A DNA stretch of 64,000 bases from the NCBI RefSeq assembly GCF_001653955.1, contig NZ_CP013022.1, positions 496,001-560,000 on the forward strand. Reading direction: 5' to 3'. The translations under genes and the position numbers were made by a program. The stretch is from Francisella persica ATCC VR-331. Its GTDB lineage: Bacteria; Pseudomonadota; Gammaproteobacteria; Francisellales; Francisellaceae. Numbering within the stretch: the stretch's first letter is position 1; every line of letters starts with the position of its first letter. The notes beneath the pieces were generated by a model. The model had not been told where the DNA came from, did no database searches, and saw only the letters and a list, made by a program, of their open reading frames with translations. Below, piece by piece: positions 25,161-34,371 of the stretch.

Positions 25161-26573
25161 TAGAAGATGTATAATAATACTAGCAAAATAGCCTAGGGCA
25201 ATAGCCCAAGTCCACTTTAGATGTCCGACAAAAGTGTATTTGCCTTTAGATTTACCCATTACAGCAACACCAGCAGCGGATCCAATAGCCAATAAACTAC
25301 CACCAACACCAGCGGTAAGTGTGATTAAGAGCCACTGAGCATGCTCCATAGTAGGGTTCATGCTTAATATCGCAAACATAACAGGTATGTTATCAATAAT
25401 AGCTGAGAGTATACCAATTATAGTGTTTGCTTGAGTATGTGCCGAAAATAAAGTTGGAGCTATCGACTGCATATCCGAGTAGATATATTGAGAAGCAATA
25501 CCTAAGTAACCAAGAGCAGCAAGTCCTTGCACTGAGACTAAGATACCATAGAAGAATAGTAAAGTATCCCACTCTGCTTCTTTAACTTTATCGAAAATAT
25601 CAAAAGCATGTGGAGGCATTTTATGACCTTTAGGATTTTTATTTTCATTAGCTATTTTTAGACCATAAAAGTAATTATAAATCATTACATAGCCAAATCC
25701 TGTCATCATCCCTAGTGATGGTGGAAGGTGAAGCATATGTTCAAATGATACAGCTGTAGCTATTGTCAGTATAAATAACGCTATTACTGTAATAGCACCA
25801 CGTTTAAGCTCAACTTTTTCTTCAATTATTGACTGAGTTTTCATTTTAGGTATAAAAAAACTCATAATAATAGCAGGAACTAAGAAGTTGACAAGTGACG
25901 GTAAAAATATAACAAAAAATTCAGTAAACTTGATAACTCCTGCTTGCCAAACCATAAGCGTGGTAATATCGCCAAATGGCGAAAACGCTCCACCAGAATT
26001 TGCGGCAACTACGACATTCACACAAGCCATGGTTATGAATTTTTTATTATCTTTACCGATAGATATTACAACAGTACTCATAACTAAAGCCGTAGTTAAG
26101 TTATCAGCAACAGCTGATAAGAAAAAAGCAATTATACCGGTAAGCCAAAAAGTTGCTAGATAACCAAAACCAGCGCGTAAAAGAGAACTTTTTAATTTGG
26201 CAAAAACATTTCTATCTTCGATTAAATTGATATATGCCATAGCAACCAATAAGAAAAGTAGAAGCTCGCCATACTCTATCATAATATGGTTGAAATTACT
26301 ATGAACAATATTATTAGCACCCAAAGATTCGCCAACAATAGCTACTAGTATCCAGATTACCCCAGCAGCAACAATTACAGGCTTTGATTTGTTTAATTTA
26401 GTAAAGTCCTCTGTCATTACCAGTAGATAAGCCAAAATAAATACTACTATAGCTGTTATTGCTAAAGGGTGATTAACTGCATTGACACTAATAGCACTTA
26501 GTGTTTTTTCATCTTTTGCAAATGACAGAATTGGTAGTATAATTGACAAAATAAGTATAATCTTTTTGTACAT
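25149..26573 (-). CDS. nhaD: NhaD-type sodium/proton antiporter
   Basis: Inner-membrane Na+/H+ antiporter of the NhaD branch of the ion-transporter superfamily. About 474 residues from the ATG at 26573, which gives an N-terminal signal-like segment (MYKKIILILSIILPILSFA) as in known NhaD proteins; an ATG 51 bases upstream would add 17 residues. About 12 hydrophobic segments. Recognisable family blocks: SAVADNLTTALVMSTV, VVVAANSGGAFSPFGDITTLMVW, a second AIIDNIPVMFAILSM and GVGGSLLAIGSAAGVAVMG near the end. Role: sodium and pH balance. Divergent from the MFS gene. Confidence 0.93.
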   Translation of the reverse strand: MYKKIILILSIILPILSFAKDEKTLSAISVNAVNHPLAITAIVVFILAYLLVMTEDFTKLNKSKPVIVAAGVIWILVAIVGESLGANNIVHSNFNHIMIEYGELLLFLLVAMAYINLIEDRNVFAKLKSSLLRAGFGYLATFWLTGIIAFFLSAVADNLTTALVMSTVVISIGKDNKKFITMACVNVVVAANSGGAFSPFGDITTLMVWQAGVIKFTEFFVIFLPSLVNFLVPAIIMSFFIPKMKTQSIIEEKVELKRGAITVIALFILTIATAVSFEHMLHLPPSLGMMTGFGYVMIYNYFYGLKIANENKNPKGHKMPPHAFDIFDKVKEAEWDTLLFFYGILVSVQGLAALGYLGIASQYIYSDMQSIAPTLFSAHTQANTIIGILSAIIDNIPVMFAILSMNPTMEHAQWLLITLTAGVGGSLLAIGSAAGVAVMGKSKGKYTFVGHLKWTWAIALGYFASIIIHLLINH

Positions 26574-26748
26574 TTTATTTGATAAAACTCTTTGAATAAC
26601 GGCTATTATAACACCGATAATCATATAATTAAAAATAAACTAAACAAGCTGATCTTATAAGTCTTAATATGCTAAATGGGTAACATATTTTTATTATTAA
26701 TGTTATAATAACTGGTTATCCAATATAATAAGTACAAGAGTGTTTCTT

Positions 26749-27927
26749 ATGTGGAAGTATTCTCCATTAAAGACTATTCTTATCTTAGGGCCTATGGCTT
26801 TTGCTTTTGCATTAGCTATGGATGTATATATGCCTGTTTTACCTGATATGCGTGAATCTTTACATACAACTCAGCAGATGGTACAAGTGACGTTATCTTT
26901 ATTTTTGGTCGTGACAGGTGTCGGACAGCTTTTCTTGGGGCCTTTATCTGACCAACTTGGTAGATTTAGAGTTATCCTATTATCGGCGATATTGTTTGTT
27001 ATAGGTTCTGTCCTTTGTGCTTTATCGAGTAATATAGAGCTTTTGATAGCTTCTAGAGTAGTGCAGGGGTTAGGCTGCTGTGGTTTGTCTGTTTGTGCTT
27101 TTGCAATTATTCGCGATGCCTTTTCAGGTAAAACAAGCTCGATTGTCTATAGTTTTATAAACGCAATTATATCAGTCTCTCCTATTATAGGACCTTTAAT
27201 AGGTGTACAACTAGCTATTCATTTTCATTGGCAATCAGCATTTGTATTCCTTACTGGGTTAGCAATTGTAGCATTTTTGATAGTGGTGATATTTGTCAAA
27301 GAGAGTTTACCTATCGAAAGGCGTAAAAAAATGTCTTGGAATGTATTTGCAAGATATTTATATGTAGCTAAGTCTTTACAGTTTTGGACATATTCATTAG
27401 CAGCTGTATCTGGAATGGCTTCATTTTTTATGCTATTTTCGATGACACCGTATATTATCAATTATCTAGGGTACCCAATATCTGAAATATATGTCGTATT
27501 TGGTTCAGCAGGATTAGCATTTTTGATAGGCTCTTTATTCGCAGGCATTATAGTTAATGCGTTAGGTGTTTATAAAACAGCTTTGTTAGGAGTTGCATGC
27601 GTTTTTGTTGCAGGTATCTTATCATTAAGTATTTATGAAATATGGGGATTAAGCTTGTGGGGGTTTTTTGCTCCATGTTTTTTAGCAACATTTGGTTGTG
27701 CACTTACTGCAGGTACTGGAGCAAGTGGTAGTATGGAGCCTTTTTATGAAATAGCAGGCGTTGCTGCAGCATTATTTGGAACTATGGAGTTTGCTATTAG
27801 TGGAGTTATAGGAAGTATAGCAATGTTATTTCCTGCTACTAGTTCTATACCTATTGCTATTACAATGATTATTATGTCAATAGTTTGCTTTATACTTCTA
27901 CTCTTAATAAAAGTTAAAACAAATTAA
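26749..27927 (+). CDS. Bcr/CflA-type MFS drug efflux transporter
   Basis: Inner-membrane major-facilitator pump of the drug:H+ antiporter-1 (12-helix) group. I place the start at the ATG at 26749, with AAGAG eight bases upstream; a GTG nine bases earlier is possible. 392 residues, usual for Bcr. Family signs: DVYMPVLPDM in helix 1, motif A GPLSDQLGRFR between helices 2 and 3, and motif C-like SPIIGPLIGVQLA in helix 5. Likely exports small toxic compounds; the substrate is unknown. Intact and monocistronic. Confidence 0.87.
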   Translation: MWKYSPLKTILILGPMAFAFALAMDVYMPVLPDMRESLHTTQQMVQVTLSLFLVVTGVGQLFLGPLSDQLGRFRVILLSAILFVIGSVLCALSSNIELLIASRVVQGLGCCGLSVCAFAIIRDAFSGKTSSIVYSFINAIISVSPIIGPLIGVQLAIHFHWQSAFVFLTGLAIVAFLIVVIFVKESLPIERRKKMSWNVFARYLYVAKSLQFWTYSLAAVSGMASFFMLFSMTPYIINYLGYPISEIYVVFGSAGLAFLIGSLFAGIIVNALGVYKTALLGVACVFVAGILSLSIYEIWGLSLWGFFAPCFLATFGCALTAGTGASGSMEPFYEIAGVAAALFGTMEFAISGVIGSIAMLFPATSSIPIAITMIIMSIVCFILLLLIKVKTN

Positions 27928-27989
27928 AATATGACTTTTTAAAAAAATTGCAACTTTTAGATTATTGTTACTAATAGTTTTTTATAACA

Positions 27990-28560
27990 AGGAAAGATCA
28001 TAGTCAGCAGATTCTTGCTTAAGTTTAATAATAATCTAATGCACGTAAGTATCCTTTTTAGATATTCAAACTTTTTTGGATCCCAATTATGAATATCTAA
28101 ACTTAGCAAGTCATTTATAATTTCTTTACTAAATCGATATTTAATAGTTTAGCTGGAGATTCAGCAACAATACTATATGGTTCAACATTTTTGGTGACAA
28201 CTGTATTAGACGCCACAATAGCACCTTTAAATCAATAGTAATTCCTGGCATGATTTACATTCTCGTCCCCAGACAAGCCACGTCATTAATATAAGTATCT
28301 CCCTTGCCAATATAAGCCTCTTCAATAAATTCCATAAATGGATACAAGCAAAACCAGTCAGATCTGTGAGTATGGTTACCGCCAATCATAATAATAACTT
28401 CTGGCGCGATGAAACTATATAACTTGTCTATCAGACCAACTTACTTTCAATTGTTTGCTTATCTCATAACCATAAAGGATAGCTAATAACGGATTCTTCA
28501 AAACCATAATCCCAACAGTCACTATAGTAGCTATTTTCTCCCTTATTTTATATTAGTGTT
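27990..28560 (-). pseudogene. CatB/Vat-like hexapeptide acetyltransferase relic
   Basis: Broken left-handed beta-helix O-acetyltransferase of the xenobiotic acetyltransferase type. Minus-strand pieces, in order: IIMIGGNHTHRSDWF (28395-28350, with the family histidines), YPFMEF, EEAYIGKGDTYIND (28320), a frameshifted VWLGTNVKIMPGITI-like stretch, VASNTVVTKNVEPYSIVA (28210-28160) and the tail RFSKEIINDLLSLDIHNWDP (28140-28080). Several frameshifts. The original acceptor is unknown. Confidence 0.75.
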
Positions 28561-28626
28561 TTTAACGTTCTCATGTAGAAGTTGTACTTTTAACTTGTGT
28601 TTCTTAGACATTTGTGTTTATCCACT

Positions 28627-29946
28627 TTATAGATTTTTAATCATCAAAGCAAACTTCATATCTTTAGCTGTAACATTATCAAACTTTATCTTAGCTTTAT
28701 AGCCGCTACCTTTTGCTTCTTCCATATGTTTGCCATCCTTATCTTGCATATTATCTAGGATAATTTCACGGCTACCAGATGGTAACATTAGTTCGATACT
28801 ATCACCAATCTTGATTTTATTGCGGACATTGACATCAGCATAACCAGTGTGTTCATCAAAGTTTGTTATTTCACCAACAAATTGCTGTGTAGAGCTGCGT
28901 GAATTAGAATTATCATATTTTTGATACTCATCGTGTACATGGCGACGATAGAAGCCTTCTGTATAACCTCTGTGTGCAAGACCTTCAAGCTTATCCATTA
29001 GCGTCATATCAAAAGGTTTACCGGCTAGAGCATCTTTGATTGCTTGGTCATAAAGTTGAGCTGTTCTTGCGGCATAAAAGAATGATTTAGTTCGCCCCTC
29101 AATTTTAAAGCAGTCAACTCCCATTTTCATCATAGTTTCTACATGTTGTATTGCACGCAGGTCCTTTGAGTTCATAATATAAGTGCCATGCTCATCCTCA
29201 AACATTGGATTATATTGGCCTGGCTCTTTATCATTTTCTATCAAGACAACTTTATCAGATGGTGTACCGATACCTAAAGTAGATAGTGTTTGTACTGGTT
29301 CAAAATTGCCTAATTCGTTTTGTTTTGCTTCGGCAACTTTATAGCTATTACGACACGCGTTGTTACAAACACCTTGATTAGGATCTCTATGGCTATAATA
29401 TCCTGATAGTAAACATCTACCAGAGTAAGCCATACAAAGAGAACCGTGAACAAATGTTTCAATTTCCATATCTGGACAATGTTCTTTAATCTCAGCGATC
29501 TCTTTTAGCGATAACTCTCTTGACAGCACAACACGCTTTATCCCCAGTTTTTGCCAGAATTTAACAGTTTGATAATTTACTGCATTTGCTTGTACTGATA
29601 GATGTATTTCTTGATCTGGGAAATGCTCTCTAACAAGCATTATCATTCCTGGGTCAGACATAATCATAGCATCAGGCTTAAGAGCTATTACTGGAGTTAT
29701 ATCTTTTATGTAAGTTTTTATTTTTGCATTATGTGGTGTTATATTATTAGCAAGCATTATTTTTTTGCCTTGAGCATGAGCCTCAGTAATAGCTGTCTCA
29801 AGGATTTCTAGCTTTGAAAATTCATTATTTCTTACTCTCAGGCTATATCTGGGTTGGCCGATGTATACAGCATCTGCTCCATATGTAAAAGCATAGCGCA
29901 TCGCCTGTAGCGTGCCTGCAGGCGATAGTAATTCAGGTCTTTTCAT
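28627..29946 (-). CDS. trhP: Peptidase-U32-family tRNA hydroxylation protein TrhP (YegQ)
   Basis: Intact U32-family protein, 439 residues against 453 in E. coli YegQ/TrhP. In E. coli TrhP is needed, with prephenate-derived chemistry, for 5-hydroxyuridine at wobble position 34 of several tRNAs. Sequence matches TrhP along its length: LSPAGTLQAMRYAF at residues 5-18, GADAVYIGQPRYSLRVRNNE, IMSDPGMIMLVREHFP, LSVQANAVN, the U32 signature ETFVHGSLCMAYSGRCLLSG (near 160-180), a CNNACR cysteine pair, TYIMNSKDLRAI, and KIEGRTKSF. The C-terminal part is a beta-barrel substrate domain. It is not expected to be a protease. Confidence 0.9.
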   Translation of the reverse strand: MKRPELLSPAGTLQAMRYAFTYGADAVYIGQPRYSLRVRNNEFSKLEILETAITEAHAQGKKIMLANNITPHNAKIKTYIKDITPVIALKPDAMIMSDPGMIMLVREHFPDQEIHLSVQANAVNYQTVKFWQKLGIKRVVLSRELSLKEIAEIKEHCPDMEIETFVHGSLCMAYSGRCLLSGYYSHRDPNQGVCNNACRNSYKVAEAKQNELGNFEPVQTLSTLGIGTPSDKVVLIENDKEPGQYNPMFEDEHGTYIMNSKDLRAIQHVETMMKMGVDCFKIEGRTKSFFYAARTAQLYDQAIKDALAGKPFDMTLMDKLEGLAHRGYTEGFYRRHVHDEYQKYDNSNSRSSTQQFVGEITNFDEHTGYADVNVRNKIKIGDSIELMLPSGSREIILDNMQDKDGKHMEEAKGSGYKAKIKFDNVTAKDMKFALMIKNL

Positions 29947-30322
29947 TTATGCTTATATCCTTTAATTTAGTATTTACTAATTTAATTTTTAGAAAGTGAA
30001 TAATTTACTCTAAGTATTTTAACTTTTTATTTTTTGTCTATAAAGATTTTTTTAAAAAAATCAGAATAAACAAACATGCAGAAATTAGGCGATATTTATA
30101 ACTATATTGAATTAAATGAACATATATAGCAGTAAAGGTAAATGTCTGCAAATTTCGCATTAATTGAATTTCAGCTGTCATTTATCTTATATTAGAATGT
30201 TGATATAAAATAATAACTCAAAGCAAAAAGTAGTAAGGTTCCTTTTGCTGTGGTATTATGATATTATATCTTGTCTGAATAGTAGATGAAATTTACTTCT
30301 TAAATATCTAATAGGATCTAAT
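29947..30322. other. AT-rich spacer
   Basis: No gene or RNA seen. AGGATCTA precedes the start at 30323. Promoters for both divergent genes presumably lie here, but no strong -35/-10 pair stands out to me. Confidence 0.4.
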
Positions 30323-30943
30323 ATGAATTTTGAGCTTGCTAGAGAAAATATGGTAAAGCAACAAGTTCTTATTGAAGGACTTTCTTTAGATGGTGTTGCT
30401 AAAATTATGGCAGAAATCCCTAGAGAAATTTTTTTACCGAGAGAACTTCAAGGTTTAGCTTATTGCGATACAAATTTAATTGTAGGCGAAAAAGAATTAA
30501 GAAGTCCGATGTTTACAGCTAAGCTTGTAGAGGCATTAGCTATCAAAGCTAACGATAATATCTTAAAACTCGGGTTAGAAAGTGGTTATCCAGTAGCCTT
30601 AATAGCTAAATTATGTAAGAGTGTCGAACTTGTTGATTATGATGAGCAAAGCTTAGCCTTAGTAAGGCGTCAGCTAGCAAATATTGATATATATAATGTT
30701 GAGTTTAATAGTGCTGAACATATAACCAATATTATCAAAAATGGTAAAAAATATAATTGTATATATATATCAAATGTGGTTAAAGAAGATGAGATAGATG
30801 AGTCACTATTAGGGCTTCTTGAGACTAATGGTAGACTAATATTTGTCGTTAGAACAGCTATTTGTGATAAAGCTTACTTGATAATTAAAACACCAACACA
30901 AAAATACGAAAAGAGTCTCCTCTTTAACACGTACAATAAGTAA
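30323..30943 (+). CDS. Degenerate PCMT-like methyltransferase
   Basis: 206 residues with the layout of protein-L-isoaspartate O-methyltransferase: an N-terminal helix ARENMVKQQVLIEGL, IPREIFLP, SPMFTAKLVEAL, then the Rossmann strand. The SAM-binding motif I, normally like VLEIGTGSGYQ, reads ILKLGLESGYP, so two glycines and the usual acidic strand end are altered; post-I VELVDYDEQSLALVRRQL is kept. Catalysis is therefore uncertain; it may be a divergent enzyme or a non-catalytic protein. Eight bases upstream of tolC, so it forms an operon with it. Confidence 0.8.
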   Translation: MNFELARENMVKQQVLIEGLSLDGVAKIMAEIPREIFLPRELQGLAYCDTNLIVGEKELRSPMFTAKLVEALAIKANDNILKLGLESGYPVALIAKLCKSVELVDYDEQSLALVRRQLANIDIYNVEFNSAEHITNIIKNGKKYNCIYISNVVKEDEIDESLLGLLETNGRLIFVVRTAICDKAYLIIKTPTQKYEKSLLFNTYNK

Positions 30944-30951
30944 GAAGTGCT

Positions 30952-32484
30952 ATGAAAAAGTTAATAACATTATACTTCTTAGGTTTTTTTGGGTTCTGTC
31001 TAGCGTTAGCTAATGAAAATACAACTGTTCCTAACTATAACTATGCAGGAAGACCTGTAGGTACTGATGTTGCTGAAAACGCGTATAGTGTCGAAAAACA
31101 ATATGCCAAAGCTGATCAGATTAAACAAGGCAATAGATTCTATAACCTTAAAAAAGCTGATGAAGTTGCGATGGTTGGTGATACTGAGGATAAGTACTAT
31201 AGTTTAGTCGATATATATAAGCTAGCTGCTGAACATAATGCTGATTATCAAGCAGCAAGATCAACTTTTGTGGCAAATGTTGAAACTGTGCCAACAGCAT
31301 TAGGCGCATTATTACCACAGATTGATTTTAATTATAACCTTAGAAGAGATTTGTATAATCAGTTCGGTGGTAGAGTCAATGATACTGCAAATGTGGTAAA
31401 TTTTAGTGGTTCTCAGGTTCTCTTTGATTGGAGTAAATGGAAGACATATACCCAGGCAACATATTTGCAAAAATCGTATGCGATGATTTATGCTAAAGCT
31501 GAACAGACTCTTATAACTGATACGGTTACTGCATATTTTGAGCTGTTAAGAGCAGAGCAGGCACTACAGTTTCAGTTTGCTAACGAAGCTTGGAACAAAA
31601 ATTTATATTTGACTCAGAAGTATAAGTATAACTCAGGTATGGTTTCGTATGCTGATTTTAAAACTACAGATGCACAATATCGTCAAGCAATCGCTGATAG
31701 AGTTAATGCACAAAGAAATTTCATTAATGCCAAAGCTGTGATGGCTAAACTTATTGGTAAGCGTATAAGTTCGATTTTATATATATCAAAAGATACTGAG
31801 TTTGGTAATCCAGTTCCTGATGATATTAACTATTGGTTAAATACTGCTGAGAAGCATAATCTCGATATTGCGCAGAAAAAATTTGAATACGAAGCAGCAC
31901 AAGAGGGGGTTGGCATTCAGTGGGGTAATTTTTTTCCTAAAGCTAATTTAACTGGTGGCATAATGATGTCTCGTAATGCTCTTTCTAATTCACCAGCACA
32001 AATAGCTGTAATCCCAACTAAATATGATGTTGCTAATATTGGTGGCGAAGTCAACTGGAATTTATTAAGAGGAGGTTCTGATTATGCTCAACTTAAACGG
32101 GCTAGTTACGATAATCAAGCAGCTAACTATGCGTTACTACAGACTAAGAGAGAAGTTTATGCTAGTACAGTAGAGGCATATCAAACAGTTATCCTTGATG
32201 TAGTTAGAATTGAAGCCTTTAGAAAGTCTGTATATTCAGGTATAGCTTCTGTAAAAGCGATATTAGAAGGTTTTGAAGCAGGGACACAGACAATCGTTGA
32301 CTTGCTTAACCGTCAGGCAATACTTGTCCAAGCACAGCTATCATTTGCAGATGCTATATTCAACTATGTTGAAGATTATGTGCGCTTAAAACAATTGCAG
32401 GGAAGCTTGACATACAAAGATATTGAATACACTAATAGTATTTTAGGAACCACAGATATAATATCGCAGATTGCAACGGAGTAA
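30952..32484 (+). CDS. tolC: TolC outer-membrane efflux channel
   Basis: Outer-membrane trimeric channel for multidrug efflux and type I secretion. 510 residues. A signal peptide (MKKLITLYFLGFFGFCLALA) is followed by about 70 variable residues and two outer-membrane efflux repeats, beginning near LVDIYKLAAEHNADYQAARS (residue 85) and near NYWLNTAEKHNLDIA (residue 295), with LPQIDFNYNLRR and FPKANLTGGI as the strand-forming pieces. TolC in F. tularensis is known for drug resistance and virulence. Co-transcribed with the PCMT-like gene upstream and the PPTase downstream. The HlyD/ABC exporter at 43.2-44.5 kb is broken, so its partner pumps must be elsewhere. Confidence 0.93.
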   Translation: MKKLITLYFLGFFGFCLALANENTTVPNYNYAGRPVGTDVAENAYSVEKQYAKADQIKQGNRFYNLKKADEVAMVGDTEDKYYSLVDIYKLAAEHNADYQAARSTFVANVETVPTALGALLPQIDFNYNLRRDLYNQFGGRVNDTANVVNFSGSQVLFDWSKWKTYTQATYLQKSYAMIYAKAEQTLITDTVTAYFELLRAEQALQFQFANEAWNKNLYLTQKYKYNSGMVSYADFKTTDAQYRQAIADRVNAQRNFINAKAVMAKLIGKRISSILYISKDTEFGNPVPDDINYWLNTAEKHNLDIAQKKFEYEAAQEGVGIQWGNFFPKANLTGGIMMSRNALSNSPAQIAVIPTKYDVANIGGEVNWNLLRGGSDYAQLKRASYDNQAANYALLQTKREVYASTVEAYQTVILDVVRIEAFRKSVYSGIASVKAILEGFEAGTQTIVDLLNRQAILVQAQLSFADAIFNYVEDYVRLKQLQGSLTYKDIEYTNSILGTTDIISQIATE

Positions 32485-32492
32485 TTAGTTTG

Positions 32493-33131
32493 ATGTCGCA
32501 GGCCTCAGCTTTTATTTTAGACTTTGAGAAATATAAAGCTGAGCACATTAAATCATGGCTCTTTAGTAGAAATATAGATTTATCTCAGCTTACAAACAAG
32601 CAAGAAATATTTTCGCAGTTTATTCGTTATTTTGTTTTAGAAGAATTTTATCATATTTCCTCGCCAGTTTTTTTCAATCAGCATGGTAAACCTTACTTAG
32701 AGGATAATAGTATTTTTTTTAATATTAGTCATACACTGACAAAGCTTATAATTGCCGTTGCTGATCAAGAGATTGGTGTAGATATTGAAAAGCTATCAGC
32801 TAGACAAAATATTATTAGGATCGCACGGCGTTACTTTAGCGAATTAGAATGCTACGAGCTAACTATTAGTGATAATCCTAATAAGGATTTTTATACTTTA
32901 TGGACACTCAAAGAAGCACAAGTAAAAAGAAATTCACTGGGAATAGCAAAAGGCTTGAGCAGTTCTAATTTCAGCAAAGTTAATAACTTCTGGCTTAGTA
33001 ATACTTATCCAGATGATTTTGTGACATTTTTTTATGACGAATTAATAATCTCAATATGTTGTAAAAATATCGCTGCTGAGAAAATTAATTTATTCGAGAT
33101 AGTAGATTTTAAATTTAAGATACAACTATAG
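32493..33131 (+). CDS. Sfp-type 4'-phosphopantetheinyl transferase
   Basis: Transfers phosphopantetheine from CoA to a carrier-protein serine. About 212 residues, in the range of the Sfp/HetI group. Motifs: FNISHT (residues near 87), IGVDIEKL with the magnesium-binding Asp and Glu (near 105), and LWTLKEAQVKRNSLGI (near 152) with the conserved WxxKEA(x)xK. I use the ATG at 32493, with GGAG 11 bases upstream, just after the tolC stop; a TTG three bases earlier is also open. No polyketide or peptide synthetase gene is in the window, so the target carrier (fatty-acid ACP or another) is unknown. Confidence 0.87.
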   Translation: MSQASAFILDFEKYKAEHIKSWLFSRNIDLSQLTNKQEIFSQFIRYFVLEEFYHISSPVFFNQHGKPYLEDNSIFFNISHTLTKLIIAVADQEIGVDIEKLSARQNIIRIARRYFSELECYELTISDNPNKDFYTLWTLKEAQVKRNSLGIAKGLSSSNFSKVNNFWLSNTYPDDFVTFFYDELIISICCKNIAAEKINLFEIVDFKFKIQL

Positions 33132-33147
33132 CGAGAAGATTATAGCG

Positions 33148-34260
33148 ATACACGGCAAAAATGATAAAAATATGTATAGAATACCTGCAGACTGCAAAAT
33201 AGAATCGAGCGGTGTAAATATCTTGGCAAATTTGTGGAATTCAGCTACTGAGAATGCTATAGTTTGCTCAACTACTTGGTTCATTAGAGGCAGCTGTACT
33301 TGAATGGTATGGTGATGAAATGGCGCTGGCGCGATAAGATGAAAGCCCAAGGTAAAGATTATTCAAAACCAAAATTAGTTACCGGACCTGTGCAAGTATG
33401 CTGGCATAATTTTGCTAGATATTGTAATATAGAGCTTAGAAGAGATGCCGATGTCTCGAAATAGCTTAATAATGACACCACAAGCTGTATTAGAAAGGTG
33501 TGATGAAAATGCTATAGGAGTTGTACTAACTCTTGGAGTAACTTTTATAGGACAATATGAACTAGTCGAAGATGTATGTAAAGCTCTTGATGATTTTGAA
33601 AAACAAACAGATATAGATATTCCGGTTCATGTTGATGCAACTATCATGAGGTTTCCAGGCTCTGTTTATAGATTCATATTTAAAGTGGAATTTTAGATTA
33701 TCTCGTGTCAAATCAATCAATGCATTATGACACAAGTTTGGCCTATCTAAGCTTGGTGTTGGTTGTGTTGTCTGGGCTGATAAAAAGTATTTACCAGAGA
33801 ATTTGATTTTAAATGTTAATTACCTATGTGGTAATATTCCACAACATTTGCACTGAATTCTCACGGCCAGGTGGCCTGATAATAGTAGCGTAGTATTATA
33901 TAATTTTGTTAGGCTAGGTTTTGAAGGTTATAAGAGAGTACATCAGATTTGCTATGATTTTGCAAAATATATACACTAGTAAATTAGAAGAGATGGGTAA
34001 TTATTCATGCTGGTGAGTGAGGTATTCCTACCGTTAGCTGGTCACTTAAAACAACTAAAGAGTATAGTATTGTTTAATATATCTTAGAAAATCTGCGCTA
34101 AAGGTTAGCAAATAGCGGCTTACATAATACCAAAGAATTGCAAAGATCTAGTATGCATGTGCTACTTAGAAAAGGCTTTAGCTGTGACTTGGCATAGTTG
34201 ATGATTGGAGATTTAGTTTCGGTGATTGATTCACTAGAGGTAAAGTCAAAAACATTGAAA
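33148..34260 (+). pseudogene. gadB: Glutamate decarboxylase relic
   Basis: Broken PLP-dependent glutamate decarboxylase, normally an acid-resistance enzyme that turns glutamate into GABA. Pieces in order: MYRIPADCK (33160), directly joined to NILANLWNSA (33215), STT/SEAAVL-type block, [18 protein letters not shown] (33320), [13 protein letters not shown], the open piece 33445-33696 (MTPQAVLERCDENAIG, VHVDA), the PLP-lysine block NASGHKFG-like at 33715-33750, the FSRPGG block near 33865, and a tail near 34170 (VLLRKGFSCDLA). About 75 residues are missing in frame between the first two pieces. Many frameshifts. Confidence 0.88.
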
Positions 34261-34371
34261 GGAGTAGTTTTGCGCATTAGTATTTTAGATAATTTTGATT
34301 AATTTATCGTGTTAAATATTGTTATAATATTGTGTTAATAATTAATTTATACTAAGAGTAATCGGTAGTTT

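Noticed and set aside
33445-33696. 83-codon frame as a separate gene
   Set aside because: Internal piece of the glutamate decarboxylase relic.
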